A DNA stretch of 39,590 bases from the NCBI GenBank assembly GCA_017416285.1, contig JAFQCU010000037.1:1-39590 (forward strand). The letters run 5' to 3'. How positions within the stretch are numbered: position 1 is the stretch's first letter; each line of letters starts with the position of its first letter. Origin of the DNA: Clostridia bacterium. Its GTDB lineage: Bacteria; Bacillota; Clostridia; Oscillospirales; Acutalibacteraceae. The position numbers and the translations under genes were made by a program. This document shows, piece after piece, positions 26,505-33,929 of this stretch. A model generated the notes under the pieces. It was not told the DNA's origin, did no database searches, and worked only from the letters and a program-made list of their open reading frames with translations.

Positions 26505-26887
26505 TTTATAAATCCCAAGGCCAAATCAATAATATTTATAACAAGGGGAAGCGATAATATAAAAATGCTGCATTTTCCCACTGTTTCGGAAAGAGATGCG
26601 AGAGAGGTTTGTCCCGCATCTCTGCAAATATCAGCGCAAAAACCGGTTACATAGCCAATGCCGACAGCCTTGAGTGCAATTTTAAAATACGACATCTCAA
26701 CGCCGTGAGCCGAAAGCTTTTGGGCTATCGTTTCAAAAGGCTGTGATAAAGCGCTTAAAATAATCACAAGTGCAATTATTGCGGTTGTTACCACCAGTAA
26801 AAGCGAAAGCTCGGGTCGGTATTGGCGCAAAAGCACCGAAAAGACAGCGGCGATTATTACAGCAATTAAAATTTTGAAAACTTCCAT
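26501..26887 (-). CDS. spoIIIAD: Stage III sporulation protein AD
   Basis: 128 residues, three or four membrane helices, starting MEVFKILIAVIIAAVFSVLLRQYRPE and carrying the conserved late segment VTGFCADICRDAGQTSLASLSE. The start is ATG 26887, one base after the spoIIIAC stop; a longer in-frame reading overlaps spoIIIAC and is not family-like. Confidence 0.94.
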   Translation of the reverse strand: MEVFKILIAVIIAAVFSVLLRQYRPELSLLLVVTTAIIALVIILSALSQPFETIAQKLSAHGVEMSYFKIALKAVGIGYVTGFCADICRDAGQTSLASLSETVGKCSIFILSLPLVINIIDLALGFIK

Positions 26888-26888
26888 T

Positions 26889-27083
26889 TTAAAGTCCGAA
26901 TAAATCCTTAACGGTTGTGAAAAGCTCGGCAACGGCATTTACAACCATTAAAAGCACAACAACAAGCCCCGCAAGGGTGGTGAGCATAGCCTGCTCCTCC
27001 CGCCCCGAGCGTATAAGCACCTGATTTAATACAGTTACAATTATGCCGATAGCGGCAATTTTAAAAATGAAATCAACATCCAT
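26889..27083 (-). CDS. spoIIIAC: Stage III sporulation protein AC
   Basis: A 64-residue two-helix membrane protein: MDVDFIFKIAAIGIIVTVLN, a polar loop RSGREEQAM, then TLAGLVVVLLMVVNAVAELF. ATG 27083 has AGGTG six bases upstream and fits family N-termini; a GTG at 27092 would add three residues. It has the usual SpoIIIAC size. Confidence 0.93.
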   Translation of the reverse strand: MDVDFIFKIAAIGIIVTVLNQVLIRSGREEQAMLTTLAGLVVVLLMVVNAVAELFTTVKDLFGL

Positions 27084-27092
27084 AAAATTCAC

Positions 27093-27524
27093 CTACATAA
27101 AGAAAATGCAAAGAAAAAGCCCCCCGAAAAATCCCAAGCTCTTATAAAGCTTTTGTTGTTCGCTTATCTGACCTGACAAATTGCCAATTTTGTTGTCAAA
27201 CAAGGTGATAAAGGCAATACAGCGCTCGTATTCGCTTTTGGTGTCGCTACAGCCAAATTGCATAAAAAATTCATCCCACAGCGCTTTATCCTCACGTGTT
27301 AGGCTTTGTAGCAGCTTGTTTATATCACCGAAACACGCACGGATTAGTTCACTTTTGTCACCGCACTGAAGCCTTAACCGTTCTTTAAGGGTTAAAAGAC
27401 CGTTTTTGATTTTTTGCAGGGCTTCTATTCTGTATTTAAGGGCGTTGGCTTTCAAAAAGCCGAATGCGGTACAGCACAAAAGTAAAAAAGCAAGCCCTAA
27501 AAGTTTAAACAACAGCCTTGGCAT
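27093..27524 (-). CDS. spoIIIAB: Stage III sporulation protein AB
   Basis: 143 residues: N-terminal membrane segment (LGLAFLLLCCTAFGFLKA), a helical domain (IEALQKIKNGLLTLKERL...) and a C-terminal membrane segment (SLGFFGGLFLCIFFM), a layout like GspF-type proteins. It is shorter than Bacillus SpoIIIAB (about 170). Its start overlaps spoIIIAA by 20 bases. Identified mainly by position and the L..R....L..L...I..G....E motif. Confidence 0.9.
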   Translation of the reverse strand: MPRLLFKLLGLAFLLLCCTAFGFLKANALKYRIEALQKIKNGLLTLKERLRLQCGDKSELIRACFGDINKLLQSLTREDKALWDEFFMQFGCSDTKSEYERCIAFITLFDNKIGNLSGQISEQQKLYKSLGFFGGLFLCIFFM

Positions 27525-28428
27525 ATAGTTCCTTCGGGGTTATTACGGTAATTTTGCCACCGGTAATTTTGGGTAAAACGGCAATTTGGTCAATGACTCC
27601 GCTTTTAATAAGCTGATTGGTTACTTCACGCTGTCCTAAATCGTAAAGGGATTCAATGTGTGCTGTGGTTATAATTTTCACCCCTGCTGAAAAGCATTGG
27701 CTTACCGCCTTTAGCTCGTCAGTATTTCCGATTTCATCGAAGGCAATAACGTCGGGAAACATCGTTCTTAAGGCAATTTCTACGCCGTGCGCCTTTTGTT
27801 CGGCGTTTAAAATGTCGGTGGCAAGACCTAAATCAAGCATACCCCCGCCCGAAATTTCACCACGTGAATCAATTACTGCAACACGGTTAATTCTGCCGCC
27901 TAAGCCGTTTGAAAGCTGTCGCACAAAGTCACGAAGCATAGTGGTTTTACCGCTTGCAGGAGGGCCCGCAATCAAAAGTCCGCCGCCACGGTAAAGGCTT
28001 AAAAGCTCGTTGGCACAGCCTTTAATTTCTCGGCAAATTCTTATGTTTATTGAGCTTATATTCTGCATAATACCGCCATCGCATAATTTGCCGCACACGC
28101 CGGCACGGCAACCGTTTTTCATAATAACAAAGCCGTGCCGAAGCTCGTTTTCGTGTGCAAAAATTGAGCTGTCGCATAACAAATTAAAGCATTCTGTAAT
28201 TTCGGCATCGCTTACGTAAACAAGTCCGTCACACTTTTTAAAGCAGGTTTGTCCGTCGTTTTTTAAAAATACCGTTTCGCCGTACACAGTAAGGGTTAGC
28301 GGCAGATTTTTGCGAAGCCTAATTTCTGCTACGTTTTGCTGAACGGTTGGGGAAAGGTTAAAAAGAGCCCCCTTAATTCTGGGCGGCAAAGCATAAAGCA
28401 CGTTGGTTAGTGCGCTGTCAGTTATCAA
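27505..28428 (-). CDS. spoIIIAA: Stage III sporulation protein AA (ATPase)
   Basis: Secretion-type ATPase thought to power the SpoIIIA-SpoIIQ channel. N-terminal domain with VAEIRLRKNLPLTL, then Walker A GPPASGKTT (about residue 150), Walker B-like VIAFDEIGN and TTAHIESLYDLGQRE. The start is uncertain: TTG 28428 has GAGGTGA six bases upstream (307 residues), while TTG 28467 lies against a large hairpin and has no ribosome binding site. First gene of an unbroken eight-gene operon. No convincing SigE promoter was seen close to the start. Confidence 0.93.
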   Translation of the reverse strand: MITDSALTNVLYALPPRIKGALFNLSPTVQQNVAEIRLRKNLPLTLTVYGETVFLKNDGQTCFKKCDGLVYVSDAEITECFNLLCDSSIFAHENELRHGFVIMKNGCRAGVCGKLCDGGIMQNISSINIRICREIKGCANELLSLYRGGGLLIAGPPASGKTTMLRDFVRQLSNGLGGRINRVAVIDSRGEISGGGMLDLGLATDILNAEQKAHGVEIALRTMFPDVIAFDEIGNTDELKAVSQCFSAGVKIITTAHIESLYDLGQREVTNQLIKSGVIDQIAVLPKITGGKITVITPKELYAKAVV

Positions 28429-28467
28429 GTTAATCACCTCAATAGATGATATGATTGGGTTGTCCAA

Positions 28468-28511
28468 AATAGAACACCGATGTCGTATTTTTCCGACATC
28501 GGTGTTCTATT
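28468..28511 (-). other. Perfect 18-bp hairpin upstream of spoIIIAA
   Basis: 18-bp arms (28468-28485 and 28494-28511) are exact inverted repeats around an 8-base loop. On the minus strand four T follow, so it may be a weak terminator in front of the spoIIIA operon or a regulatory structure; on the plus strand there is no T-run. Confidence 0.6.
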
Positions 28512-28653
28512 AGGTAATAAGTAATAGGTAAGAGTGAAGAGGTTAGGTGTCGCCAAGGCGACGGATTTAAATTTTAAATGCAAAAAAATTATATCCGTGC
28601 CGAAGGCACACATTAACTTTTCACTATTCATTATTCACTTTTCACTATTCACT
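28507..28653 (+). repeat. Intergenic element with mini-hairpins between spoIIIAA and gdhA
   Basis: It contains AAGTAATAGGTAAGAG, GGTTAGGTG, a mini-hairpin GTCGCC-AA-GGCGAC (28549-28562), GGATTTAAATT, a second mini-hairpin GTGCC-GAA-GGCAC (28597-28609), and a tail of TTCACTATTCA/TTATTCACT repeats (about 28617-28653). The order of parts matches the elements at 12656-12758 (inverted) and 17101-17228. Confidence 0.65.
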
Positions 28654-28661
28654 AAAAACAA

Positions 28662-28687
28662 AAAACCGCCTCGTTCGAGACGGTTTT
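28662..28687 (-). terminator. Terminator of gdhA
   Basis: AAAACCGCCTCG (28662-28673) pairs with CGAGACGGTTTT (28676-28687), one G-T pair; T-run on the minus strand from the left-hand A-run. Confidence 0.88.
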
Positions 28688-28699
28688 GGTTTTTATGTA

Positions 28700-30052
28700 T
28701 TAGTATGCAACACCTTGTGCGAGCATAGCGTTTGCAACCTTTTCAAAGCCTGCAATGTTTGCGCCTGCAACCAAGTCGCCGGGCATACCGTATTTTTCAG
28801 CAGCGTTAAGAGATGCGCTGTAGATGTTTTTCATAATCTGCTTGAGCTTTGCATCAACTTCTTCAGCGGTCCAGCTGTAACGCATTGAGTTCTGGCTCAT
28901 TTCAAGGCCTGAAACTGCAACGCCGCCGGCATTTACTGCCTTTGAGGGAGCAACGATTACGCCGTTAGCTTTTAAAAGTGCAACTGCTTCATTGGTGGTG
29001 GGCATGTTAGAAACTTCAACATAATATTTTACGCCGTTAGCAATAATCTGTTCAGCTTCTTTAATGTCAACCTCGTTTTGAGTAGCGCAAGGCATAATAA
29101 TGTCAACCTTAGTGCCCCAAGGCTTCTGACCTTCAAAGTAAGGAACACCAAATTTGTCAGCATAATCCTTAACCTTGTCACGGCCTGAAGAACGCATTGA
29201 AAGCATAAATTCAATCTTTTCGTCGGTGTTGATACCGTCTTCATCATAAATGTAACCGTCAGGACCGGAAATGGTAACAACCTTACCACCAAGCTCGGTA
29301 ACCTTTTTAACAGTACCCCAAGCAACGTTACCGAAGCCTGAAACTGCAAAGGTTTTGCCCTGTATAGTGTCACCAAATGACTTGAGCATTTCATCTACAT
29401 AATAAACAGCGCCGAAGCCGGTTGCTTCAGGGCGGATAAGTGAACCGCCGTAGGGAAGACCCTTGCCGGTAAGAACGCCTGTAAATTCGTTTCGAAGACG
29501 CTTATACTGACCGTAAAGGTAACCAATTTCACGAGCACCTACACCAAGGTCACCTGCGGGAACGTCGGTATCTGCACCGATGTGTTTTGAAAGCTCGGTC
29601 ATAAAGCTCTGGCAAAATCTCATAATTTCACCGTCGCTGCGGCCACGGGGGTCAAAGTCGCTGCCGCCCTTACCGCCGCCCATGGGAAGACTGGTAAGGC
29701 TGTTCTTAAAGGTCTGTTCAAAACCGAGGAACTTGATGATGCTTGCGTTAACTGACGGATGGAAACGAAGACCGCCCTTGTAGGGACCAATAGCAGAGTT
29801 AAACTGTACACGGTAGCCACGGTTTACGTGTACCTTGCCGTTATCGTCTACCCAAGAAACACGGAACATAATCTGTCTTTCCGGTTCTACCATTCTTTCA
29901 ATAATGCCCCACTTTTCATATTCGGGGTTGGATTCAACAACAGGCTCAATAGAAGACAAAACTTCATAAACTGTCTGATGGAATTCTTTTTCGCCGGGGT
30001 TGCGTGCTTCAACATCGGCATATACTTTTTTAAGGTATTCTGATTTAAGCAT
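28700..30052 (-). CDS. gdhA: NADP-type glutamate dehydrogenase
   Basis: Interconverts glutamate with 2-oxoglutarate and ammonium. 450 residues, the hexameric small-subunit class. Conserved parts: RVSWVDDNGKVHVNRGYRVQFNSA, GPYKGGLRFHPSVN with the catalytic-site lysine, PMGGGKGGSDFDPRGRSD (about 122-139), DTDVPAGDLGVG, the Rossmann motif VSGFGNVAWG, and PCATQNEV / NAGGVAVSGLEMSQN. The residue pattern is that of bacterial biosynthetic (NADP) enzymes; coenzyme choice is inferred from family resemblance. ATG has AAAGGAGA upstream and a SigA promoter beyond. Single gene, divergent from the glycine-controlled symporter. Confidence 0.96.
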   Translation of the reverse strand: MLKSEYLKKVYADVEARNPGEKEFHQTVYEVLSSIEPVVESNPEYEKWGIIERMVEPERQIMFRVSWVDDNGKVHVNRGYRVQFNSAIGPYKGGLRFHPSVNASIIKFLGFEQTFKNSLTSLPMGGGKGGSDFDPRGRSDGEIMRFCQSFMTELSKHIGADTDVPAGDLGVGAREIGYLYGQYKRLRNEFTGVLTGKGLPYGGSLIRPEATGFGAVYYVDEMLKSFGDTIQGKTFAVSGFGNVAWGTVKKVTELGGKVVTISGPDGYIYDEDGINTDEKIEFMLSMRSSGRDKVKDYADKFGVPYFEGQKPWGTKVDIIMPCATQNEVDIKEAEQIIANGVKYYVEVSNMPTTNEAVALLKANGVIVAPSKAVNAGGVAVSGLEMSQNSMRYSWTAEEVDAKLKQIMKNIYSASLNAAEKYGMPGDLVAGANIAGFEKVANAMLAQGVAY

Positions 30053-30094
30053 ATATGTATCTCCTTTACATAATAATATATATTTTATTTTTTT

Positions 30095-30123
30095 AGGATA
30101 CTACCATTTTTTTTAGATGTCAA
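30095..30123 (-). promoter_or_regulatory. SigA promoter of gdhA
   Basis: Minus strand TTGACA (30123-30118), 17-base spacer, TATCCT (30100-30095). Confidence 0.7.
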
Positions 30124-30143
30124 CAAAAAAATTTAAAAAACAC

Positions 30144-30171
30144 TTGAAATTTACAATTTTTGTGGTATACT
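30144..30171 (+). promoter_or_regulatory. SigA promoter upstream of the glycine riboswitch
   Basis: TTGAAA (30144-30149), 16-base spacer, TATACT (30166-30171), just before the riboswitch. Confidence 0.75.
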
Positions 30172-30188
30172 TATTGGGAACTAAATAA

Positions 30189-30314
30189 GCTATGTGAGGT
30201 TTGCAGAAGGTTTTTGACTGTGAACTGATAGCACTTTGGAGAATTCTGTTAAATCAGATGCCGAAGGGGCAAGCCGGTTTTAAACCGTTAATCTCTCAGG
30301 CAAAAGGACAAAGG
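30189..30314 (+). promoter_or_regulatory. Glycine riboswitch, single aptamer with 5' ghost stem
   Basis: The aptamer (30234-30314) has the hallmark bases TGGAGA, GCCGAAGGGGCAA (about 30270) and TCTCAGGCAAAAGGACA, closed by CTTTG (30234-30238) with CAAAG (30309-30313). Upstream, GCTAT (30189-30193) pairs with ATAGC (30228-30232) around a segment too short for a second aptamer: the ghost aptamer of a singlet riboswitch. It precedes a terminator and a glycine/alanine symporter gene, so ligand control of transport is expected. Confidence 0.92.
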
Positions 30315-30341
30315 TTGTATTTTTTCTTTCTTGTACTTTTG

Positions 30342-30379
30342 CCGAACTGTTTTTTCAGTTCGGTTTTATTATTTTTATT
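30342..30379 (+). terminator. Riboswitch-controlled terminator before the symporter gene
   Basis: CCGAACTG (30342-30349) pairs with CAGTTCGG (30356-30363), then TTTTATTATTTTTATT. It sits between aptamer and ribosome binding site, as expected of an expression platform. Confidence 0.85.
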
Positions 30380-30393
30380 AAGGAGTTTTAAAA

Positions 30394-31929
30394 ATGGAGA
30401 AGTTTTTAGAAACTGTAGCGTCCATAAACGGTGAAATCAACAGCGTCGTTTGGGGTATTTTCGGTTTAGCGCTACTCATCGGTACGGGTATTATTGTTAC
30501 CTGTTGCACAAAGTTTTTCCAGGTGTCACATCTTCCACACTGGTGGAAAAACACTATAGGCAGTCTTTTCAAAAAGGACGTTATTGGCCACAGTAAGGAA
30601 AAAGGCTCAATTTCGCCTTTCCAAGCACTTTGTACAGCATTGGCTGCTACTGTTGGCACAGGTAATATTGCAGGTGTTGCTGCTGCAATTTGCGTTGGTG
30701 GCGCAGGTGCGGTTTTCTGGATGTGGGTTGCCGCATTCTTTGGTATGATGACCAACTTCGGTGAAAACGTTTTAGGTATGTACTTCCGTCGTAAAAACGC
30801 AAATGACGAATGGTCGGGCGGCGCTATGTACTACCTTCGTGATGGTCTTGGCAGTAAAAAGGGTTGTAAATGGATAGGCAGAGTTTTGGCTGTGCTTTTC
30901 TGTATCTTTACAATGCTTGCTTCTTTCGGTATTGGCTCAATGGGTCAGGTAAACAAGATTGTTGCTAACGTTGCAGCCGCATTTGATGTTAAGGCGCTTT
31001 CTGCAATTAATGTTTTTGGTGACGTTTCACTTTATAACGTGCTTATCGGTGTTGCTATTATGGTTTTAACCGCACTTATCACTTTGGGCGGTCTTAAGCG
31101 AATTGCAGCGGTTGCCGAAAAAATTGTTCCTTTCATGGTTGTGCTCTTTGTTTTGGGCTCACTTGTAATAATCGGTGTTAACTATAATGCAATTATACCT
31201 GCGTTCAAGGCAATCTTTGTTAATGCATTTAGCCCCGAAGCATTTGTTGGCGGCGGTATCGGTGGCGTTATCGTTGCTATGACCAACGGCTTCAAGCGTG
31301 GCGTTTTCTCGAATGAAGCAGGTCTTGGTTCTTCGGTTATGGTTCATTCAAACTCTAATATTAAAGAACCTGTTAAGCAGGGTATGTGGGGTATTTTCGA
31401 AGTGTTCGCCGACACAATGGTTGTTTGCACAATGACCGCACTTGTAGTTCTTACATCCGGTGGTCTTACAACAGGCGTTTTCAATATTGAAACAGGCGAA
31501 ATTGCCGCAGGTCTTACCGATGCAACCTTAGTTGGCGGTGCGTTTAATGCTGTATTCCCTTGGGGCAATATCGGTCAGAGATTTATTGCCATTGCAATGT
31601 TCCTTTTCGCATTTACAACCGTTCTTGGTTGGTCACATTACGGCTCAAAGGCGTGGGAATATCTTTTCGGCGCAAAAACAACGGTTATCTTCCGCATTAT
31701 CCATGTTATAACAGTAATTTTTGGCGCAGTGCTTACCTCTTCTCTTGCTTGGGATATTTCTGACACCTTCAACGGCCTTATGATGGTACCTAACCTTATC
31801 GGCGTACTCGTTCTTTGTCCGTTAGTTGTTAAGATTACAAAAAATTATATCGAGCGTAATATCAAGAAAAAGGAAGTTGCACCTGTTATATCTTATGATG
31901 AGCAGTACAATAAATTAAGTGAAGATTAA
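30394..31929 (+). CDS. Sodium:alanine/glycine symporter, AGCS family
   Basis: 511-residue, about 11-helix Na+-coupled transporter of the alanine-or-glycine:cation symporter family (AlsT/AgcS/DagA). Signature stretches: SPFQALCTALAATVGTGNIAGVA (about 70-92), GGAGAVFWMWVAAFFGM, WSGGAMYYLRDG, GGLKRIAAVAEKIVPFM, FKRGVFSNEAGLGSS and FTTVLGWSHYGSKAWEYL. ATG follows AAGGAG. The glycine riboswitch in its leader supports glycine as substrate; whether it mainly imports or exports is not shown by the sequence. Clear terminator after the stop. Confidence 0.95.
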   Translation: MEKFLETVASINGEINSVVWGIFGLALLIGTGIIVTCCTKFFQVSHLPHWWKNTIGSLFKKDVIGHSKEKGSISPFQALCTALAATVGTGNIAGVAAAICVGGAGAVFWMWVAAFFGMMTNFGENVLGMYFRRKNANDEWSGGAMYYLRDGLGSKKGCKWIGRVLAVLFCIFTMLASFGIGSMGQVNKIVANVAAAFDVKALSAINVFGDVSLYNVLIGVAIMVLTALITLGGLKRIAAVAEKIVPFMVVLFVLGSLVIIGVNYNAIIPAFKAIFVNAFSPEAFVGGGIGGVIVAMTNGFKRGVFSNEAGLGSSVMVHSNSNIKEPVKQGMWGIFEVFADTMVVCTMTALVVLTSGGLTTGVFNIETGEIAAGLTDATLVGGAFNAVFPWGNIGQRFIAIAMFLFAFTTVLGWSHYGSKAWEYLFGAKTTVIFRIIHVITVIFGAVLTSSLAWDISDTFNGLMMVPNLIGVLVLCPLVVKITKNYIERNIKKKEVAPVISYDEQYNKLSED

Positions 31930-31934
31930 TATTT

Positions 31935-31966
31935 AAGAAGATGCCTTCGGGCATCTTCTTTTTTTA
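31935..31966 (+). terminator. Terminator of the symporter gene
   Basis: AAGAAGATGCC (31935-31945), loop TTCG, GGCATCTTCTT (31950-31960), then T-run. Confidence 0.93.
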
Positions 31967-31978
31967 TGCATTAAGTTC

Positions 31979-32007
31979 TTGACAAGGTATACTATGTGTT
32001 GTATAGT
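31979..32007 (+). promoter_or_regulatory. SigA promoter of the padR operon
   Basis: TTGACA (31979-31984), 17-base spacer, TATAGT (32002-32007). Confidence 0.85.
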
Positions 32008-32009
32008 AT
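31989..32009 (+). promoter_or_regulatory. Probable PadR operator
   Basis: ATACTAT (31989-31995), 7 bases, ATAGTAT (32003-32009): a perfect inverted repeat covering the spacer and -10 of the padR promoter. PadR-family repressors typically bind ATAC/GTAT inverted repeats, so self-repression is likely. Confidence 0.7.
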
Positions 32010-32029
32010 TATGTGTAAGGAGGTATGTT

Positions 32030-32356
32030 ATGGATATTCAGATGAAACGTGGTCTTTTAGACGTTGCGGTGCTTTCTGCAATTAAAAATGAGGATTCTTA
32101 CGGTTACCAAATTATTAAAGATTTAAAGCCATATATGGAAATATCCGAATCTACCCTTTACCCGATTTTAAGGCGACTTGAAGCAGGGGAGTTATTGACC
32201 GTTAAGGACACTATCCATAACGGCAGGGTGAGAAAATATTACCATATAACCGAAAAGGGCCTTGAAAAGATAAACAGCTTTAAAAACGAGTGGCAAGAAA
32301 TTATGCTGATTTATAATTTTGTTACAAGGGAGGATACCGAAAATGACAAGGGTTGA
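32030..32356 (+). CDS. PadR family transcriptional regulator
   Basis: A 108-residue PadR subfamily-2 regulator: winged helix with KRGLLDVAVLSAIKNEDSYGYQIIKDL (residues about 6-32), STLYPILRRLEAGELLTV and the wing GRVRKYYHITEKGLEKI, then one dimerisation helix. Start is ATG 32030 after AAGGAGG; the in-frame TTG at 31979 is the -35 box. It heads an operon with a DUF1700 and a DUF4097 gene and most likely controls it through the operator in its promoter. PadR regulators often answer to phenolics, antibiotics or envelope stress; the inducer here is unknown. Confidence 0.94.
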   Translation: MDIQMKRGLLDVAVLSAIKNEDSYGYQIIKDLKPYMEISESTLYPILRRLEAGELLTVKDTIHNGRVRKYYHITEKGLEKINSFKNEWQEIMLIYNFVTREDTENDKG

Positions 32357-32942
32357 ATTTTTAGCAGAGCTTAAAAATAGGCTTATCTCTTTTGAAGAAA
32401 GTGAAGTTGAAAATTGGCTTAAATATTATAGCGAGATTATTGATGACCGCATTGAGGATGGTCAAACCGAAGAATCGGCGGTTGCTTCTCTCGGTGATTT
32501 AAACACAATAATTGATGAAATTTTACAGCAAACCCCAATCACAAGGCTTGCTAAAGCAAAGCTTAATCGTAAAACCCTGCGTGGCTGGGAAATCGCCCTA
32601 TTAATCATTGGCTTTCCATTGTGGTTTCCTCTGCTTATGGCGGTTATTGCGGTTATATTAGCGTTGTACGTTGCGTTAGGTTCGGTGATAATTTCTTTTT
32701 GGGCATCTTTCGGTATGACCATCGCAGGCGGTATCGGCGGCATTATTTCGGGCATTGTTTTTTCCTTCGGTTCGCAACCGCTTTCGGGTGTTGCTTTAAT
32801 TGGTGCGGGTATCGCTTGCATAGGGTTTTCAATATTATTGTTTTACGGCAGTAAGGCAATAACCGAAGGTACTGTATGGCTTACAAAGAAAATTGTTTTA
32901 GGCATAAAAAACAGTTTTATTAAAAAGGAGGAAGCAAAATGA
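32343..32942 (+). CDS. DUF1700 family membrane protein
   Basis: 199 residues. The N-terminal helical domain (MTRVEFLAELKNRLISFEESEVENWLKYYSEIIDDRIEDGQTEE then AVASLGD) is the DUF1700 hallmark and is cytoplasmic; three or four membrane helices follow from about residue 85 (ALLIIGFPLWFPLLMAVIAVILALYVAL...). It overlaps the padR end by 14 bases and the next gene by ATGA. The padR-DUF1700-DUF4097 order recurs in Firmicutes, which suggests a membrane module working with the DUF4097 protein; molecular role unknown. Confidence 0.9.
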   Translation: MTRVEFLAELKNRLISFEESEVENWLKYYSEIIDDRIEDGQTEESAVASLGDLNTIIDEILQQTPITRLAKAKLNRKTLRGWEIALLIIGFPLWFPLLMAVIAVILALYVALGSVIISFWASFGMTIAGGIGGIISGIVFSFGSQPLSGVALIGAGIACIGFSILLFYGSKAITEGTVWLTKKIVLGIKNSFIKKEEAK

Positions 32943-33895
32943 GAAAAAAGACAATAGTCGGGCTTGTTATTGCGACTTCGCTTATATTAATCGGCGCTAT
33001 AATTTTTGGAGGGGTTATGATGACACTTGATTGGGATTTTACAAAGCTTGCAACCGTTAAATACGAAACAAACAGTTATGATATAACCGAAAGCTTTAAA
33101 AATATAAAGATTATGACCGATACAACCGACGTGGTGTTTGTTAAATCCGAAAAAATCAAGGTTGTATGCCGTGAAGAAAGCAAGGTTTTACACTCGGTTA
33201 ACGTAGAGGGTGACACCTTGGTAATCGAAGAAATCTATACTAAAAAGTGGTACGAAAATATTGGAATAAATTTCGGCACTCCTAAAATCACAGTTTATAT
33301 TTCCGAAGGTGAATACGGCAATTTAACAATAAAGACGAGCACCGGCGATACTGATATACCAAAGGGCTTTACTTTTGAAAATATAGATATTACACAAACT
33401 ACGGGCAGCGTAAAGTGCTTGGCATCATCAAACGGCGATATTAAAATTAAAACAAGTACAGGCAGTATTAAAGTTGAAAATATAACTGCAGGATTGCTTG
33501 ATTTAAAGGTGTCAACAGGCAATATTAATGCAACTAAGGTTGAATGTGTCGGCGATTTTCTTGTCAATGTTTCAACAGGTAAAGTAAAACTTGAAAACGT
33601 AAAATGTAACGATATTATTTCATCGGGTGATACGGGTGATATTACCTTAAAGAACGTAATTGCTGATGAAAAAATTGACCTTAAAAGAAGCACAGGCGAC
33701 GTAAAATTTAACGGCTGTGATGCGAGCGAGCTTATAATATTGACCGATACGGGTGACGTTAAGGGCACACTTTTAAGCGATAAGGTGTTTATTTTAAAAA
33801 CTGATACGGGTAGCATAAAAGTCCCCGAAACCGTAAGCGGCGGCAAGTGTAAAATCACAACCGATACAGGTGACATTAAAATTGAAATAAAATAA
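32939..33895 (+). CDS. DUF4097 family repeat protein, membrane anchored
   Basis: 318 residues: N-terminal membrane segment (VGLVIATSLILIGAIIFGGVMM, residues 8-29), then a beta-strand repeat domain, probably outside. About ten repeats of roughly 20 residues are centred on (S/D/T)TG(D/S/N/K): STGDTD, TTGSVK, STGSIK, STGNIN, STGKVK, DTGDIT, STGDVK, DTGDVK, DTGSIK, DTGDIK. This is the DUF4097 pattern, expected to fold as a right-handed beta-helix or solenoid. Start overlaps the DUF1700 stop. Terminator follows. Function unknown; envelope role inferred from topology and partners. Confidence 0.9.
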   Translation: MRKKTIVGLVIATSLILIGAIIFGGVMMTLDWDFTKLATVKYETNSYDITESFKNIKIMTDTTDVVFVKSEKIKVVCREESKVLHSVNVEGDTLVIEEIYTKKWYENIGINFGTPKITVYISEGEYGNLTIKTSTGDTDIPKGFTFENIDITQTTGSVKCLASSNGDIKIKTSTGSIKVENITAGLLDLKVSTGNINATKVECVGDFLVNVSTGKVKLENVKCNDIISSGDTGDITLKNVIADEKIDLKRSTGDVKFNGCDASELIILTDTGDVKGTLLSDKVFILKTDTGSIKVPETVSGGKCKITTDTGDIKIEIK

Positions 33896-33925
33896 TTAAA
33901 AAGGCACTCGTTCGAGTGCCTTTTC
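33896..33925 (+). terminator. Bidirectional terminator between the DUF4097 gene and the yhaN-like gene
   Basis: AAAAGGCACTCG pairs with CGAGTGCCTTTT around loop TT (about 33899-33924), with A-run and T-run flanks. Confidence 0.9.
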
Positions 33926-33929
33926 GTTA

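Noticed and set aside
28429-28467. SigE-type -10 (CATATCAT, minus strand about 28460-28447) upstream of spoIIIAA
   Set aside because: No -35 at the right distance, and the start of transcription would fall on the ribosome binding site.
17101-28653. CRISPR array or CRISPR-like spacing among the repeats
   Set aside because: Copies are kilobases apart and palindromic with no direct repeat-spacer alternation.
33340-33890. Tandem DNA repeat inside the DUF4097 gene
   Set aside because: Repetition is at protein level (TG turns every 20 or so residues); the DNA of the units has diverged, so it is not a slippage-type satellite.
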